NCBI RefSeq assembly: GCF_047948215.1
Contig: NC_134455.1
Location: 301,152,147-301,216,146 of the forward strand
Direction of reading: 5' to 3'
Length of the DNA: 64,000 nt
DNA from: Lycorma delicatula
Taxonomy: Eukaryota > Arthropoda > Insecta > Hemiptera > Fulgoridae
This document shows, one piece after another, positions 11,598-23,919 of this stretch. The position numbers and the translations under genes are program-made. Positions within the stretch are counted from its first letter, which is position 1, and each line of letters starts with the position of its first letter. The notes beneath the pieces were generated by a model, which did no database searches, was not told the origin of the DNA, and worked only from the letters and a program-made list of their open reading frames with translations.

Positions 11598-12925
11598 TTA
11601 GTTGTATGTGATTCTGTTTTTCTTTTTCGTGTTCTTTAACTTAGATAACTCCGACGCCTTTGGGTAGGGAGGTTCTTCAATCATATCCTCCAGTATATGG
11701 GGTGATGGTGGAGGAGACTTATAAGAATGGGATGTTGCTATTGACATCCCAGAGAGGGTGGTTATGTGGGTTCCCTTTGTGGGGATCTTGTTAGTCGCCT
11801 TACTGCCAGCTGTAGTAGCCTCTGCCCGTACCGGTAGTACTTTGGGAGCAGGAACTTTTGTATGGACCACACAGTTTGATTCAGTTATTGTGACGCAGAA
11901 CTTTTTACTCATCTTTGTCAGCCCTGAAATAGTGGCTGTAAGCGAAGTAACTTGATCAGAAAGCATCTGAAGGAGTTTCTTAAGTTCAGTGCAGGATCCG
12001 CACTGCGGATTATGAAAAGTTGAAGGAGTTCGTTTTGACGCAGCTGTGGCGAAAGACACATCTGATTGTACAAGATTCCGTGAGTTAACTATCTTTCTAT
12101 ATTCCCTGCGTGCAGCCGGGAAAGATAGTTTCTGCTCAGTACAGATCTTTAGAATTGCCTTTTCTTCCTTAAAGGTTGGGCAATCTCGGGAGCGAGCTGT
12201 ATGTGAACCAGTGCAGTTCGCACATTTTTCACTTTCCTTGCAGTTAGTGTCATTGTGACCTTCGGTAGCACATCGAGCACAGATCTCCGTCCTCGAGCAA
12301 GATGTCGTAGTGTGACCGTACCTTTGGCACCTGAAACACCGCCGTGGGTTGGGTATGAATGGGCGTACCCGAACGGAGAGGTACCCAGTTTAATCTTCTC
12401 TGGAGGAACAGGAAGACTGAACGACAGTATAAGGGACGGTGTCGGCTTTTTGTTCCGTTTCACCATACGTTTCACCTCTACAACAACTTGAGGACGAAGT
12501 TCATCAGCAATTACCCTTAAATTCATTTCCAGAAGGTCGCGACAAAAAATTACTCCTCGGCTGGAATTTTGGGTCTTGTGGCATTTTGTACTTACGATTA
12601 TGCCGCCCATATTGGTCATATGTAACAAAGAGAGACTCTGCTCATCGTTATATGTCTCCACCAGAATTGTCCCAACACGTAATTTTTTAATGTTCCTCGG
12701 AGAACCAATACATCCTGTGATGGATTTATTAATCAGGAAAGGTGAGACCTTTTGAAGGGAGCCACCCTCCTGATTATTCCTAATAACAACAAAGCGAACA
12801 TTTTTGCACCTGACATCATCTTCGTTGGCTGTAGCAAAATTATCCTCGTCAGACAAAGTTGACCGAGGTCTTTTCACTAGACTTAAATTGGTGGTTTTTC
12901 AGATGGACCACCAACCATCATAGAA
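11598..12925 (-). pseudogene. LINE ORF1 (gag-like, three CCHC zinc knuckles)
   Basis: ORF1 proteins of this clade bind the element RNA. The N-terminal half (12877 downward) is open but its first codon is GTG directly downstream of a stop, so the true start is lost; an ATG near 12921 in another frame is a candidate. The region with SRGVIFCRDLL resembles ORF1 proteins of related LINEs. A frameshift between about 12380 and 12340 moves the reading into a second frame, where three knuckles follow: CFRCQRYGHTTTSC, CARCATEGHNDTNC and CANCTGSHTARSRDC (about 12335-12185). The tail continues to 11598 with a K/N-rich end. Only about 76 bases separate the ORF1 stop from the ORF2 start, the usual compact arrangement. 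Confidence 0.83.
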
Positions 12926-13379
12926 TTTGCTGTAGGAACCGAAATTTTGGTCCCACGAGAACCGGCGATATAATGGACCACTCTAGCAGAGCGCACGCGT
13001 ACTGGAGCTAGAGCTAAATACAACTGGTTTTTCTCTGGTGCCTAGAGGACATCATTCGAGACTCACTACGTAGAGCCATTCACCCATCGGCACGATATTT
13101 CCCACCTTGGGTTACGGTTGCGTTTCGTACGATGTCGCAACACCACCGAGTGTAAATTAAAGAGAAAATTGTGTTGGATGTTGTTGTGTAGTCAAGTAAA
13201 TGTATATGTTGTAATTCGTGTATTGTACTTGGTGTAGTATACGTGTATAGTGAAAAGAATTCTGCAGTTAAGTGTGTAGTGGGAAGAAAAGGTGCAGAGG
13301 CTAGGCCCGTGGGGACGCCAACCCCCAAAGTCATAAAGAATAAGAGTCCCCGTCAGGGTGAGAACTAATAGTTAGGTAG
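12926..13379 (-). other. LINE 5' UTR (probable)
   Basis: GC-richer DNA upstream of ORF1 on the minus strand, with no sustained frame. It ends at the candidate target duplication at 13380-13388. In non-LTR elements this region carries an internal promoter; I see no defined box here. Confidence 0.5.
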
Positions 13380-13388
13380 TTAGCGCTG

Positions 13389-16340
13389 TCTTTTTTTACA
13401 ACAAAAAATGTATTTTACACATGTGCACTGAAATAAAACTGTTAATTAGCCATGCAAGACATTATACCATTATTTCAATTTAGGGACTAGGTGTATATAA
13501 AACACTATTACTGAGAGAAAACAATTCTGACTGGTCCCTCTTTTAACATAGATGCATTATTTGCATAATATCCTGGTGAAATAAGTATACTACACATGTA
13601 AAGTGACAAATTGATGCATCTGTTTCTGCTGAGAAAAAATGTATTACTCTTAGCACATTTTTTATGCTTTCTCTTTCTGAAGAATGTCTATTCAGTTTTG
13701 GGAATGATTTTTGAATTGCATCAGATTATCTACCACTGTTACAGCTATTTGCCTAATATCCAACTACATTTAATGTATTTATCTTCAATTTTCAAGATGG
13801 TATATAAAAAAAAATAGCTGGTCATATATTTTATTGATTTTAATATCTATCTTAAGCTGATTAAGTTATCCAGATGAAATGACAAAAATAATAAGTAGCA
13901 GATTGCCACTAAGAAATTTGTTGATTTTGTTAATTTTTCGAAATTTATTGAATGATTTTCTGCACAAAAAATAAAATAAAATGCAAAATAAAAAATACAA
14001 CCATATCAATAATATAAGGAAAAAGCAGATAATAATAATAATAAGGACATTGACATTTCATATTCATTAATATAATCACAAATATTATCACTAAATTTTA
14101 ATGAAATACACTTTTAAAGCGTTAGAGTATTTCTCAAATTGGCCTAGTAATTGCTCAAAAAAACAACCCTGAAGAAATTAACAACAACATTTTACCTTTT
14201 TCAAAATGGTATAAATGAATTATTTATTGTATTGGATAAAAGAAAACAAATGAAAAAAATCTTTTTTCATTATTAAAGTGGTTTAAATATATAAATGTTA
14301 TACAATAGTTATTTGCAATATTCCTCTGGGTGTTATGCATAAACTAAATGATGTATGGCAGCACCTACCTTATCATTTGAACCTAATTTGGATGACAGTA
14401 TGTATTTATTATCCCATATGTATAATAATTATAAATGATCCTGATGTAGCATTCAATACGAGGCAACAGTGTACTGTTTAATATGCAGTACGTCATCATG
14501 GTTAACAACAATAACCAAGATGTACATCTATTGTTCTATTACTATGTCACATAAACTACAAGTTCTGCAAACTAATCGAAATAAACACTCTTCATCTCAA
14601 CAAAAAAAATGTTTGATTCGTAATGCAACTAATATTATGTATAAGAATATAATTATAATATTACTATGAAAATAAATAAAAGTAATTATTTCTTATTTGT
14701 TTACAGCTATAAAACAGGTCTGCGTAGCAAATTTATAGTGTATTGTAAAACTTTTAAACTTAGATCTTAGTTTAACCAATGATTTTTCTGTTGAACACGT
14801 TAATTTTAATTGTTAGATTAATGTTTAATTTTACCTGAAATAAAACATAATAATGATATCTTACTGAGTTTTTAATCTGTTTCTTGGGTAAATTTTACCC
14901 CTACATCATGTTATAGATAGTTACAAGAGTGCAAACTGCATATTGGGCTAGTTAATCTTTGAGTTGAATTTTAACGAAGTGCAGAAAAGTATGAATTTCT
15001 TCTGAGAGATCCAATGCGGTAAATACTTTCATACTGTATTTCTACTATACCCTGAGGTTAGCTTTTGAGATTTAGTTATGATAATTATATCATGAAAATC
15101 TTGGTAAAACCTTTTTTTTACATTATACATTAGTCAGAAATGTTTAAATGAAACACATACTTTGTTTACAAAGAAATTTAGCTTAGTCTATACACCATTT
15201 ACAATTCATGAGAATAGAATGATAAAATTATAAAAAGAGTTTTATATTTTATAATTTCCATTATTTGTTATTATAGTTAATATCTTATTTAAATTATGTA
15301 TAATAATCTATAAATTTCAAAGACATGTATAAAATTTCAGTAAATTACATTTTACAACTGAATTGAAGATTAAGTTTTACTTAAATAATAAACACCCATG
15401 TACTATAGTGAAGGTACAAAAGACATGTGAATGTAAGGGTGCTTCTGCCAGCTGGTAAGTTAGAAATTTAAAAAAAGTGATAAAAATAAACAGAAAGACT
15501 ATAAATGAATTAAGGGAAGTGATATAAAAAGAAAAGATGAACTTAACAACAATAATGTCATAATGTACTTATTCAGGAAACAAAGAAGGGAGAAGCAATG
15601 CACCATGACTCTTAAAAAAAATAATAATACAATTTTTAAGTAATACAGAACAAAACTTTAAGGACAAGCATAAACCAAAACGTGATAAACTTGATGTTGT
15701 TTTAGCTGTATTTATACTCCCGGAATGGTGGATAAAGAAATTAATCAGATAATATTTGCGGAATATGTGGAGTGGACAAATGTATACATCCTTACTCCAA
15801 CCCATATTTCGGGTATTTCCATATCCGGGGTACGACTAAAAGTTGCTTATTGTTAGTAATCCATAACTGTATAAATAATAAACATATATAAATAAATATC
15901 TGTATAAGTAATAAATAAATCTGTATAATAATCTATAAATATCGTCTATAATCCTGTCTTATCTCTTTATTCTTTGGGTGTGTTAAAGATACAACTGTAA
16001 TACAGTGTCAAAGAATGAAGCGGTCAATGAAGACCAATTTCACTGAACTTGCTATAGTAGTGTGTCTAAAGTTTTTCATGTGAAAATCAGATGAAAGTTG
16101 GTTGAGTCGTTTTTTACGCTCAATTTAATGTCGATAACAGACAACATTGAAGTTATGTTGACTGTAGAATTGTATTTTTGAAACGCGCTTACTCAGTGAG
16201 TCACAATAATGAATGAGTTAACTTGAGGCTTGTGTGTTGGGTCTACTCGTTAATCGGACGTATGTAATGCGTTGTACTCTGAAAATCAGTGCGTTTCTGA
16301 CTGCGAAATAATGAGGGCGTCAGTCTTCTTGCGCAGTTCT
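13389..16340. other. AT-rich tract without recognisable gene
   Basis: Scattered open frames of fewer than 80 codons, none with a known motif. I see no terminal repeats. Confidence 0.45.
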
Positions 16341-16345
16341 TCGTC

Positions 16346-16376
16346 ACCATTCCTGAGATGCGTGGTTAATTAGACA
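16346..16376 (-). repeat. SINE fragment, minus orientation
   Basis: CATTCCTGAGATGCGTGGTT matches the minus-orientation SINE at 55496-55515 with one difference. Only about 30 bp are present. Confidence 0.55.
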
Positions 16377-16454
16377 ATATTTTTAAGATAGAAAGATTAT
16401 CATATAACAGAAGGAATGAAAAATAGATTAATTAACTTAAATGTAGATTTAAAT

Positions 16455-16555
16455 CTAGGATTTTAATACTAGATGGTGGATACCGGTGATCCTTGGTGGT
16501 TGGAATTCAATTAACTACACGTCTCAGAAATGGTCGGCCTAAGTTTGTTCAAAAC
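16455..16555 (+). repeat. SINE body fragment, plus orientation
   Basis: About 100 bp matching the middle of the SINE at 55372-55675 read on the opposite strand: ACTAGATGGTGGATACCGGT, then a TGGTTGG block, TTCAATTAACTACACGTCTC and GAAATGGTCG. The tRNA-like head and the 3' tail are missing. It lies head-to-head with the scrap at 16346-16376, so two SINE copies or one rearranged copy are involved. Confidence 0.7.
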
Positions 16556-17400
16556 TACACGTTTTCCGGTATAGTTACATTGCACTGATAAGCCGCTAAT
16601 GACTTATTTTGGCTCATTTTTAGTCTTTACACTAAAAATGAGCCAAAATTTGAATCTTAAAGTGAAGATATTTAAACTTTTTATTTATTAATTTTCACAT
16701 TTTTACATCTAATTTTATTAAAATTTCATGTTTAGTAAGCGTTATATAGTTTTAAAAATTTCATGACAACGACATTATTTTATTATATGTTACTCAGGTA
16801 GAATCGGAGACACATAAAAAAACTGAAGGAAACCAAAACATTTTGTAATTCACTAAAATAAGTCACTAAAACCGATAATCTATATATATAAAAATGTTAA
16901 GTTCGTTTGTATACGGCTTCAAAAACTCAAAATGTTTTGCACCGATTGAGCTCAAATTTTAGCACTATATATAACCCGCATCAACGATTGTTTTTATCTA
17001 TTTTTCCCATCAGTCACATACCCGCGACCGCGAGAAAACAGTTATTTTAATGGTCAGCTGTGTTCCAGTGACCGCGCCGACTGCCGGAAGCGAGGGGAAC
17101 ACTCGCCATACTAGCTAACGACAACCGCAGTCACATGTGAAACAATACCTTTTCCCAATTACATTGTTTATTAAAAAAAAAAAAAAAACGTATCCGCTTG
17201 CATCTGATTCAGATTATTATACAATCTGAATTAAATATTCACTTTAATCGAGGTACTTTTGTGTGATCGTATCGTGATTGAGCTGCGCCTTTCACCAAGC
17301 TCTGAATTTATTAGAAAACGACCAACAGTGGGATGTATGTATTAATGACGCGTGCAAAACTGCACATTCAAACTAAATTCCCGCATTATTCGCAGTTATA

Positions 17401-18238
17401 TTGACCGCTTGCTTCCCTTTATCTCCCACAGAGTTATGGGAAAAATATCGATCGCATATGGCTGAGGATATGGCCATGGAATTTACAGAAGACATTTACA
17501 ACGAAGCATTGATAAATATTGAAGACAAGTGCTTAGCTATTGCAAATAAAGTTCTTAGTCAATTAGGAATGCCAGCACCCACCCGAGCAGCGATTGCTTC
17601 ATTTGATGTGGATTTACGCCGTGAACAGAGTTACAACATTGGTGATCTTCAGTCATATGTCCAATCAAACATTCGCAAATTAACGCGTGAACAGAAATGC
17701 ATTTATGATCGCATAATGCAAATGATAAATGACGGAGTTTGGGGGACCTTCTTCTTGAGTGCGCCAGGAGGAACTGGGAAAACATTCCTCATTAGATTGA
17801 TTCTAGCAACGGTTCGATCAAAAAATGACAATTATCCTGTTGCGGAATATTAATCAGCCAAAACTCTGCAACGGCACGCGACTTGCAGTTAAGAAATTGA
17901 TGAATAACGTAGTGGAAGTAACGATTTTAACGGGGCCTTTCAAAGGTGAAGATGTTCACATTCCTCGAATACCCATAATCCCTACCGATACTCCATTTTA
18001 ATTCAAAAGATTGCAATTCCCATTTCGATTGGCATTTGCAACCACAATCAATATAGCTCAAGGTCAATCTTTAGAATTCTGTGGTTTAGATTTAGATGCG
18101 GATTGCTTCTCACATGGGCAACTGTATGTTGCGTGTTCTCGAGTCGGTAAACCAAATAGCCTTTATATCTACGCAAACAGTAGGAAAACAAAAAAAATAT
18201 TCTATATCCACAAGTATTGCAAAATTAAACTTCTATGA
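17401..18238 (+). pseudogene. Helitron Pif1-type helicase, truncated
   Basis: Two blocks of the Helitron helicase remain. 17401-17853 (first codon TTG, so no true start) has LTREQKCIYDRIM, then the Walker A motif FLSAPGGTGKTFLIRLIL, which binds ATP. After a stop and a large deletion the C-terminal block (about 17900-18238) shows NPTKLCNGTRL-like remains in another frame, then [20 protein letters not shown] and [12 protein letters not shown], motifs V and VI of Pif1 helicases. Walker B and the middle of the enzyme are missing, as is the Rep/HUH domain. The helicase would unwind DNA during rolling-circle transposition; this copy cannot. Confidence 0.88.
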
Positions 18239-18288
18239 AACGTATGCTTTGTTTTGATTCTCATTTCTCATCTATGCAACCACAATGT

Positions 18289-18306
18289 GCCACAGCGAAG
18301 CGTGGC
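18289..18306 (+). terminator. Helitron 3' hairpin
   Basis: A stem of about 7 bp with one bulged A and a GAA loop, 8 bases before the terminal CTAG. In Helitrons such a hairpin is the rolling-circle replication terminator. Confidence 0.8.
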
Positions 18307-18319
18307 GGGTAGAGCTAGT

Positions 18320-21300
18320 ATCTTATAAACGCGAATTGTTATTTTTATGCAAAAAAATGAGATGCAGTTTTTCCTCCTTAAGTCTCTTCAATTAAAATTT
18401 AACAAATTTCTCAAAGCATGTAAAAGTTATTAGAATATTTTACCAAAAATTGAGCTTTAATCTTAATAAATTATCTCAACTATGCTCATAGTTCATAAAA
18501 AAAAAAATAAAAATGAAGTATGAAAAGTAATTCATACAACAAAAAAATTGGATTATTTTTTACATATTGTTTTACTTCTTTAATACAATTATTACGTTTT
18601 ATAATTTTTTTTTTTTTTTTCTATTAAAACCTGAAATTAAGCAGGTTTGCGTAACTATTTTTGTAACTCATAGAGTGGTGTACACTGACTACTGTCAATA
18701 TTACTCAAGAGAATCCTTTGATTATATCGCGTACAGAAAAGTTTTCAGGTAATGCTGGGGGTTTTAACTTCGACATCAGCATTAACTGCAACTTCTTGCT
18801 AATTTTCATTTTTTATTAGTACTGGCGTTACAATATTTGTTATATCCATAATAATAGCAAGTTATTTATCAATTATTTCAAATTCCTTGGAAATATTTAA
18901 ATGTATGACATTGGTTGACTCAAGTATCGGCCCAATTAGAAAAATTCTGTTCTTCATTTATATGGTTGTTTGGATAGGTTTTCTGTAAAATAATGTAGAA
19001 AGGAACACGTTTTACTTTGATAGAAAATCTTATACTATGATTTATTGATAAATTATTTCAGTCTAAGTTGAGGTCCATTCTTTCATTTGCCAATCTTGTT
19101 TGTCATTCTTCATTGATTTGCATTGTAATGGAAACAGATATTGTCAAACAACTGCGATGAAGCATCTTACTATTTTGTGATCATAAGAATACATTAAAAA
19201 TGTTATTATCAATCTCATTGCTATGCACCAGATTCCTTAAACAGCTAAATTAGTTTAAAAAACCTATTTTGTTAAGATTTTTAACTAAATAGGTTTTAGT
19301 TAAAAAAACTTATTTTACCTTAATCTATTGGCTGGAAAATGGTTGTTGAACTAGTTCATAAACACGTTAACTATATTATTAGTACGGATGCACAGGTATA
19401 ATACCAATAAACGTATTTTAAGATTTTTAAAACTAGTTCTTTGCCGTCCTATCGTAAAAAGTTCTTAAATACTTCATATATCATCCTGCGATTAATTATT
19501 TTTTCCGAAGTATAAAAATCAGGCAATTATTTTACACTTTCTAAATATCGTGGACTCTTCTACTTACCTAGAACTAAACGACAAATTTATTTTTAAACCA
19601 TTCCTAGGTCGTACGACTAAGACAGCTGTCCTTTCCTTTACGTTTCTCAAAATGAAAACATTAAATTTTTAACTTTCTTTAAAAAGACAAATTTTTTGAG
19701 AAATTTATCTTCTTTATACCAGTTATGGGAAAACTAGAACGAGTAAATAGTTATTAAACAACCTTATAAACGTTTTCTTAATATTATCATTCCAGCTTGA
19801 AAGTTCTGTGTATTTAGAAAAGAAAAAATTTCGAAACGTAATGCTCCTGCACTGTTCTAAATCAGTTTATTCACATTATTTAATTACAGAAGAGTACAGT
19901 AAAGTTTGTAATGAGATAGGAAAAAATTAAAAGAAGAATATATATGAAAAGAAATAATTGTAGCACAGAATCTTGTAAATAGAAATGGATTAGTAGAGAG
20001 CGCATAATATTACGTTTATCTAATCTGTTAACGGAATACCGGGCAGAGGATGAAAACTGTATAAGAAGACAAAGATTAGAATTCATATATCAGATTATTT
20101 AGTATGTTGGCAGCAGACAGTATTTTGTAAGATAAAAAGATTATCACATAACTGAAGGAATGGAAAAAGAGAAGGAATTGTTGGTTAAAAAAAATTATTC
20201 CCTATAGAAAGTCGGTCAGATATGAATTTTAAATTACAATAATTTTAATTTTATAGTCATTTGAAATTATATGAAGCAACTTATTATTAGTTGTAGCTAG
20301 TAGTTGTAACTTATTGTTAGTTGTACTTATTGTAGTTTTTTGTTTTACACTTAATATTTATTTCTATTTTTTACTTTAAAATTTAAATAGCTACAAAATA
20401 TAAAACTTCACTGATCTGTGTAGAAATTTTTACATTTTTTATTGATTCTGTTCATTAATTAAACTTTATTGGGTTATTCTTATAAATGATTTATAAATGT
20501 TAGACTAGGCTAGTTTATAGGTTAATTAATAGGATAAATTTATAATTTATACTTAAAAGATCGTGACCGTTTCGGGAGATGCAGTACAAATGCGCACACC
20601 CTCCTGCGAAATTCTCAAAGTTTGATAACGTATTCAATGGATGTTAATGAATCAAAGACAGTAAAGCAAAATTTATTGTTGAAAGAAAAGACAAAACCAA
20701 CGAAGGGAAGAACATAGCCGGTGACGATATTAAGAAATCAAGTTTATTTTCATTAAATGAAACGGTTCAAATAATTCCTCAGCATTTATCAAAAAAGAAA
20801 AGTTTAATGGAAATAAGTTTATAAACAAAACAATAAGAAGTACTGAAACGCGAACCTACAATAGATTAGGTAATTAATTTTGCAATTAGACAATTAGCTA
20901 AACGATTTGGACAAAATGGGCTTGGAATCGGAAGTCTGACTAAACGTTTGCAGAAGCGTATTTCTCTTTATTGAATAAAACTTACCGAAATTGAAAGAGC
21001 TTTGTTTAAATAATTCTCAGCTGTCATTTACAGATTTATTTTCACTTTTAATGCAACAAAGGAGGAAACACACTGACACAGATGCAAATAATAATTCAGT
21101 TTAATCAAGCAAAACTGTTAAGATTAAAATACCATCAACGATGCCTGTAATAGTAAATCTATTTAATGTTGTTATTACAATTTTGTATTTGTGAAATAAA
21201 TCTTTTTACTGTTTTCATCTTCATTCAGTTCGCATAGATCATAAACTAGTTTTTGAATAATTTATAAAAATTTGGATTTTTTATGTATAAATTAAATTTT

Positions 21301-21927
21301 AATAACAATACCTTCAACACCTGTTTCTATATTTTTTTTAAAAAAAGCTATGCTTTCATATTTTTGAAATTAGTGTTTACGTAATTGTATTAGAGTATTA
21401 TTTTAAGAAATGTTTATTTTGCAAAAGTTACTAAATTTTACAACTTTTATCAAATTATTTGTAAAATAAAATCATATACTCATAGATTGGCGATATCATC
21501 CGTCCGTGCTAAGAAAGAGTATTAGTTAGCTTGAAATCAGGGTAGACTGGACCTTCTTTAAATTCAAAGATACGGTTAAATTCTCTGGTTCTTCCATACT
21601 TCATATTTTTTAACTTAATTTACAATTTCTCTTAAATCTTCTATATTACTATTCATTTAATATGTAACTTCTAGTAATTTTTCTTAAATTTATTACATGC
21701 CGTATTTCTTAACTTGTTAAGAATTTTTTTTCTTCAACAGTTTTTTCTTATTAAAAGCTTTTAATTATCTCGCTTTAGGGATAATCAAATCTTACAACTG
21801 CTATATCTTTTGCTCTATCGTATGAAAATCAATGAAATTTGGTACACGTATGTAACTTCGATGACAATACAGCATTACAGTGTCAGAATTTGATATAACC
21901 CACCCCCACGCCGTACCCCTACGCTAT
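18320..21927. other. AT-rich tract without recognisable gene
   Basis: No coding domain seen. The segment 20115-20165 (AAGATTATCACATAACTGAA) repeats 16385-16425 (AAGATTATCATATAACAGAA), a short interspersed repeat scrap. Confidence 0.45.
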
Positions 21928-22750
21928 AAATAAAAAATAAATAAATATAATAATTATTCAATTTTAAAATTAAAAGCAATGAAAATGTTTAGTTAAATAA
22001 AAGCGTGGCGCAGTTTTTATAACAATCTTTTCGAATAAGTATTTATAGACATTTGCTGTATTTTACAATATATTTTTTGTTTGATGAGGTTGTTTAGTAT
22101 TTGTATATACTTTATTTATCTGTAATAAAATAACTCAAGTTTTAATTCTTTGATGGTTCAAATTTGCACAGAGATGACCTTTAAGGGTTTTGCACCCTTA
22201 TGGTTTATGGGTTATACCCTTATTAATAAGGGTTTTGAACCCTTTATATATCATAAAAGATTTTTAATCTTTAATAAGATTAAAAATAAAAATTAAATTT
22301 AGAAATCTTGCACAAAGTTATTACATTTTGACGGTAATCTAAAAGTTTATTAATTATAATTGTAATCGTAATTATGATCCATTAAATAAAAATTCATAAT
22401 TAATTAAAATTAAACTTTTAGCGGAAAGAGTGCGTTCAATCTGGCAATTTGGCTGACAAGCAGAATTCGAAGATGAACTTCAACTACGTGAGAACACGTA
22501 CAAAGAAAGCGAGTGGGTGCATTTTCCCAGATTGTTTCTTGTAGCTGGTCAGTTTGAACTGGAAAGGTTCCAGTAGACCTTTCCGCTTCCTCGCGTCGTT
22601 ATTGAAAATTAAGATTAATTGTTGTAAAAATAAATGTTGTGTTGTTTTAAATAAATTATAAAAATTGCGCCACGCTTTTATTTAACTAAATAATTTCATT
22701 ACTTTTAATTTTAAAATTTAATAATTATTACATTTATTTATTTTTTATTT
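21928..22750. mobile_element. TIR element of 823 bp with 94-bp inverted repeats
   Basis: Left arm 21928-22021 and right arm 22657-22750 are reverse complements at 88 of 94 positions. Both contain the GC-rich island AGCGTGGCGCA in otherwise AT-rich arms. The interior (635 bp) has no open frame of note. It does have a cluster of small palindromes at 22174-22245 built on AAGGGT-ACCCTT and GGGTT-AACCC, and a GGAAAGGT-ACCTTTCC palindrome near 22560. It looks like a non-autonomous DNA transposon of unknown superfamily. Target duplications are not evident, so the outer boundaries could extend a few bases. Confidence 0.7.
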
Positions 22751-23919
22751 ATTAGATATTTAATTTTTTTTTTACTTTTCCTTGCATTGTTATATTTGTT
22801 AATATATATTTTTTTTTTAAATACTCAATTTTATTTAATTCTTATTTTTTTACTTTTTAGAGGGTTTTTCTAATTTGTTTCCTTCTTTTATTAATGCTAA
22901 TATTAATATTAGTTAAATAAAAGCTTTTTTAAACAGTAATTTTTTATTTTTAGTCCATAATTTCTTTTAAGAATTTGCAATTTTTTCTTTGTTTCTCATT
23001 TATAATGAAACTGGTAATCTTGTACTACATGAGGCAAACCACAATCTACATGGAAGCAAAGAGTTGGCACAGTAGTGGAAGAAGCAGAGCTCAGTTCATC
23101 CAGTGGATCTATTCTTTCATTTACAACAGTTTCCTACTTTGATGATTCTTAAACAATTTTGATTCTTGGTTGCAAAACGTGAAATCTATCACCCACCACT
23201 TCCTTTTCAAATCATGATATGCCAGTGTCACTTGCTAAATTGAAACTCATTATTTGATGGCATACATTTCATGAAAATTGGTGGAATGCGGCTGATGTAA
23301 ACATATATTATAACAGAATGGAAAGAAAATACTAGAAATACGAACTTATTACTATCCGTTACTTTTGGTAGGTTTAAGAAAACGTTTAAAAGATTTCGCG
23401 TTGAACCATGTATTATTAATAAATATATTCTATATACTACGTCATTCATAAGTTCATGAAATATTGTAATAGTTTCCATTCACAAATCGTAAAAATGTTT
23501 GGTCATTGTATCTAATTAAAACAAAAGTACATTTTCAAATTATTGTTAAGGCAATCTCCACTACTTCGGAGTAGTAGCATCTTTTGTGCTGAATCATCGT
23601 TAGAAAGTATTTTTTGTATCAGAATAAATTATTCTTTGCGGAAATTATTTATTTTTCATATGCAATGATATTTCAAGTAGAATTCCACAAGGATATGACT
23701 GTGTAAAAGTTTCCTAAATAAAGCCTTTTCGTCTGAGAAATTCAAAGTCAAGTGAAAACACTGAGGGTGGTGTAAGATTAGCTGTTATAAGTAGCCCGAG
23801 TATATTACATGTAAAAGCTTACAACTCAAGTATCTCACAATCTTTTGCAAGAATTATTTATAAAAAATGAGATTTACATATTTCTTTATACGTTTATAAA
23901 ATCCTTTTTAAAAAAAAAT
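22751..23919. other. AT-rich tract, no firm gene
   Basis: Nothing assignable. The N-terminal part of the mariner remnant that follows might be buried here, but I cannot read it. Confidence 0.4.

Larger units (their letters stand above)
7930..13379 (-). mobile_element. I-clade LINE (non-LTR retrotransposon), near full length
   Basis: A 5.4-kb minus-strand element with, in order from its 5' end, a 5' UTR, ORF1 with zinc knuckles, ORF2 with endonuclease, reverse transcriptase and RNase H, a C-terminal zinc-finger region and a 3' UTR. An RNase H domain after the reverse transcriptase is characteristic of the I group rather than Jockey. The 9-mer TTAGCGCTG occurs at 7921-7929 and again at 13380-13388, exactly where the element should end, and is taken as a candidate target duplication. 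The 3' UTR piece at 8012-8041 recurs at 58585-58611. All ORFs carry frameshifts and stops, so the copy is dead. If the 9-mer is coincidental, the 3' end may instead lie near 8010. Confidence 0.85.
16879..18318 (+). mobile_element. Helitron, internally deleted, both ends present
   Basis: Helitrons move by rolling-circle replication, insert between A and T, start with TC and end with CTRR after a small hairpin. All four signs are here. A at 16878 precedes TCTATATATATAAAAATGTT. The 3' end is a stem GCCAC-GTGGC with an inner GC-GAA-GC loop (18289-18306), then CTAG at 18315-18318, followed by T at 18319. The element is 1,440 bp, far shorter than an autonomous Helitron (5 kb or more). It keeps only parts of the helicase and lacks the Rep nuclease. 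Its 5' terminus resembles the one on the minus strand ending at 50412. Confidence 0.88.
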
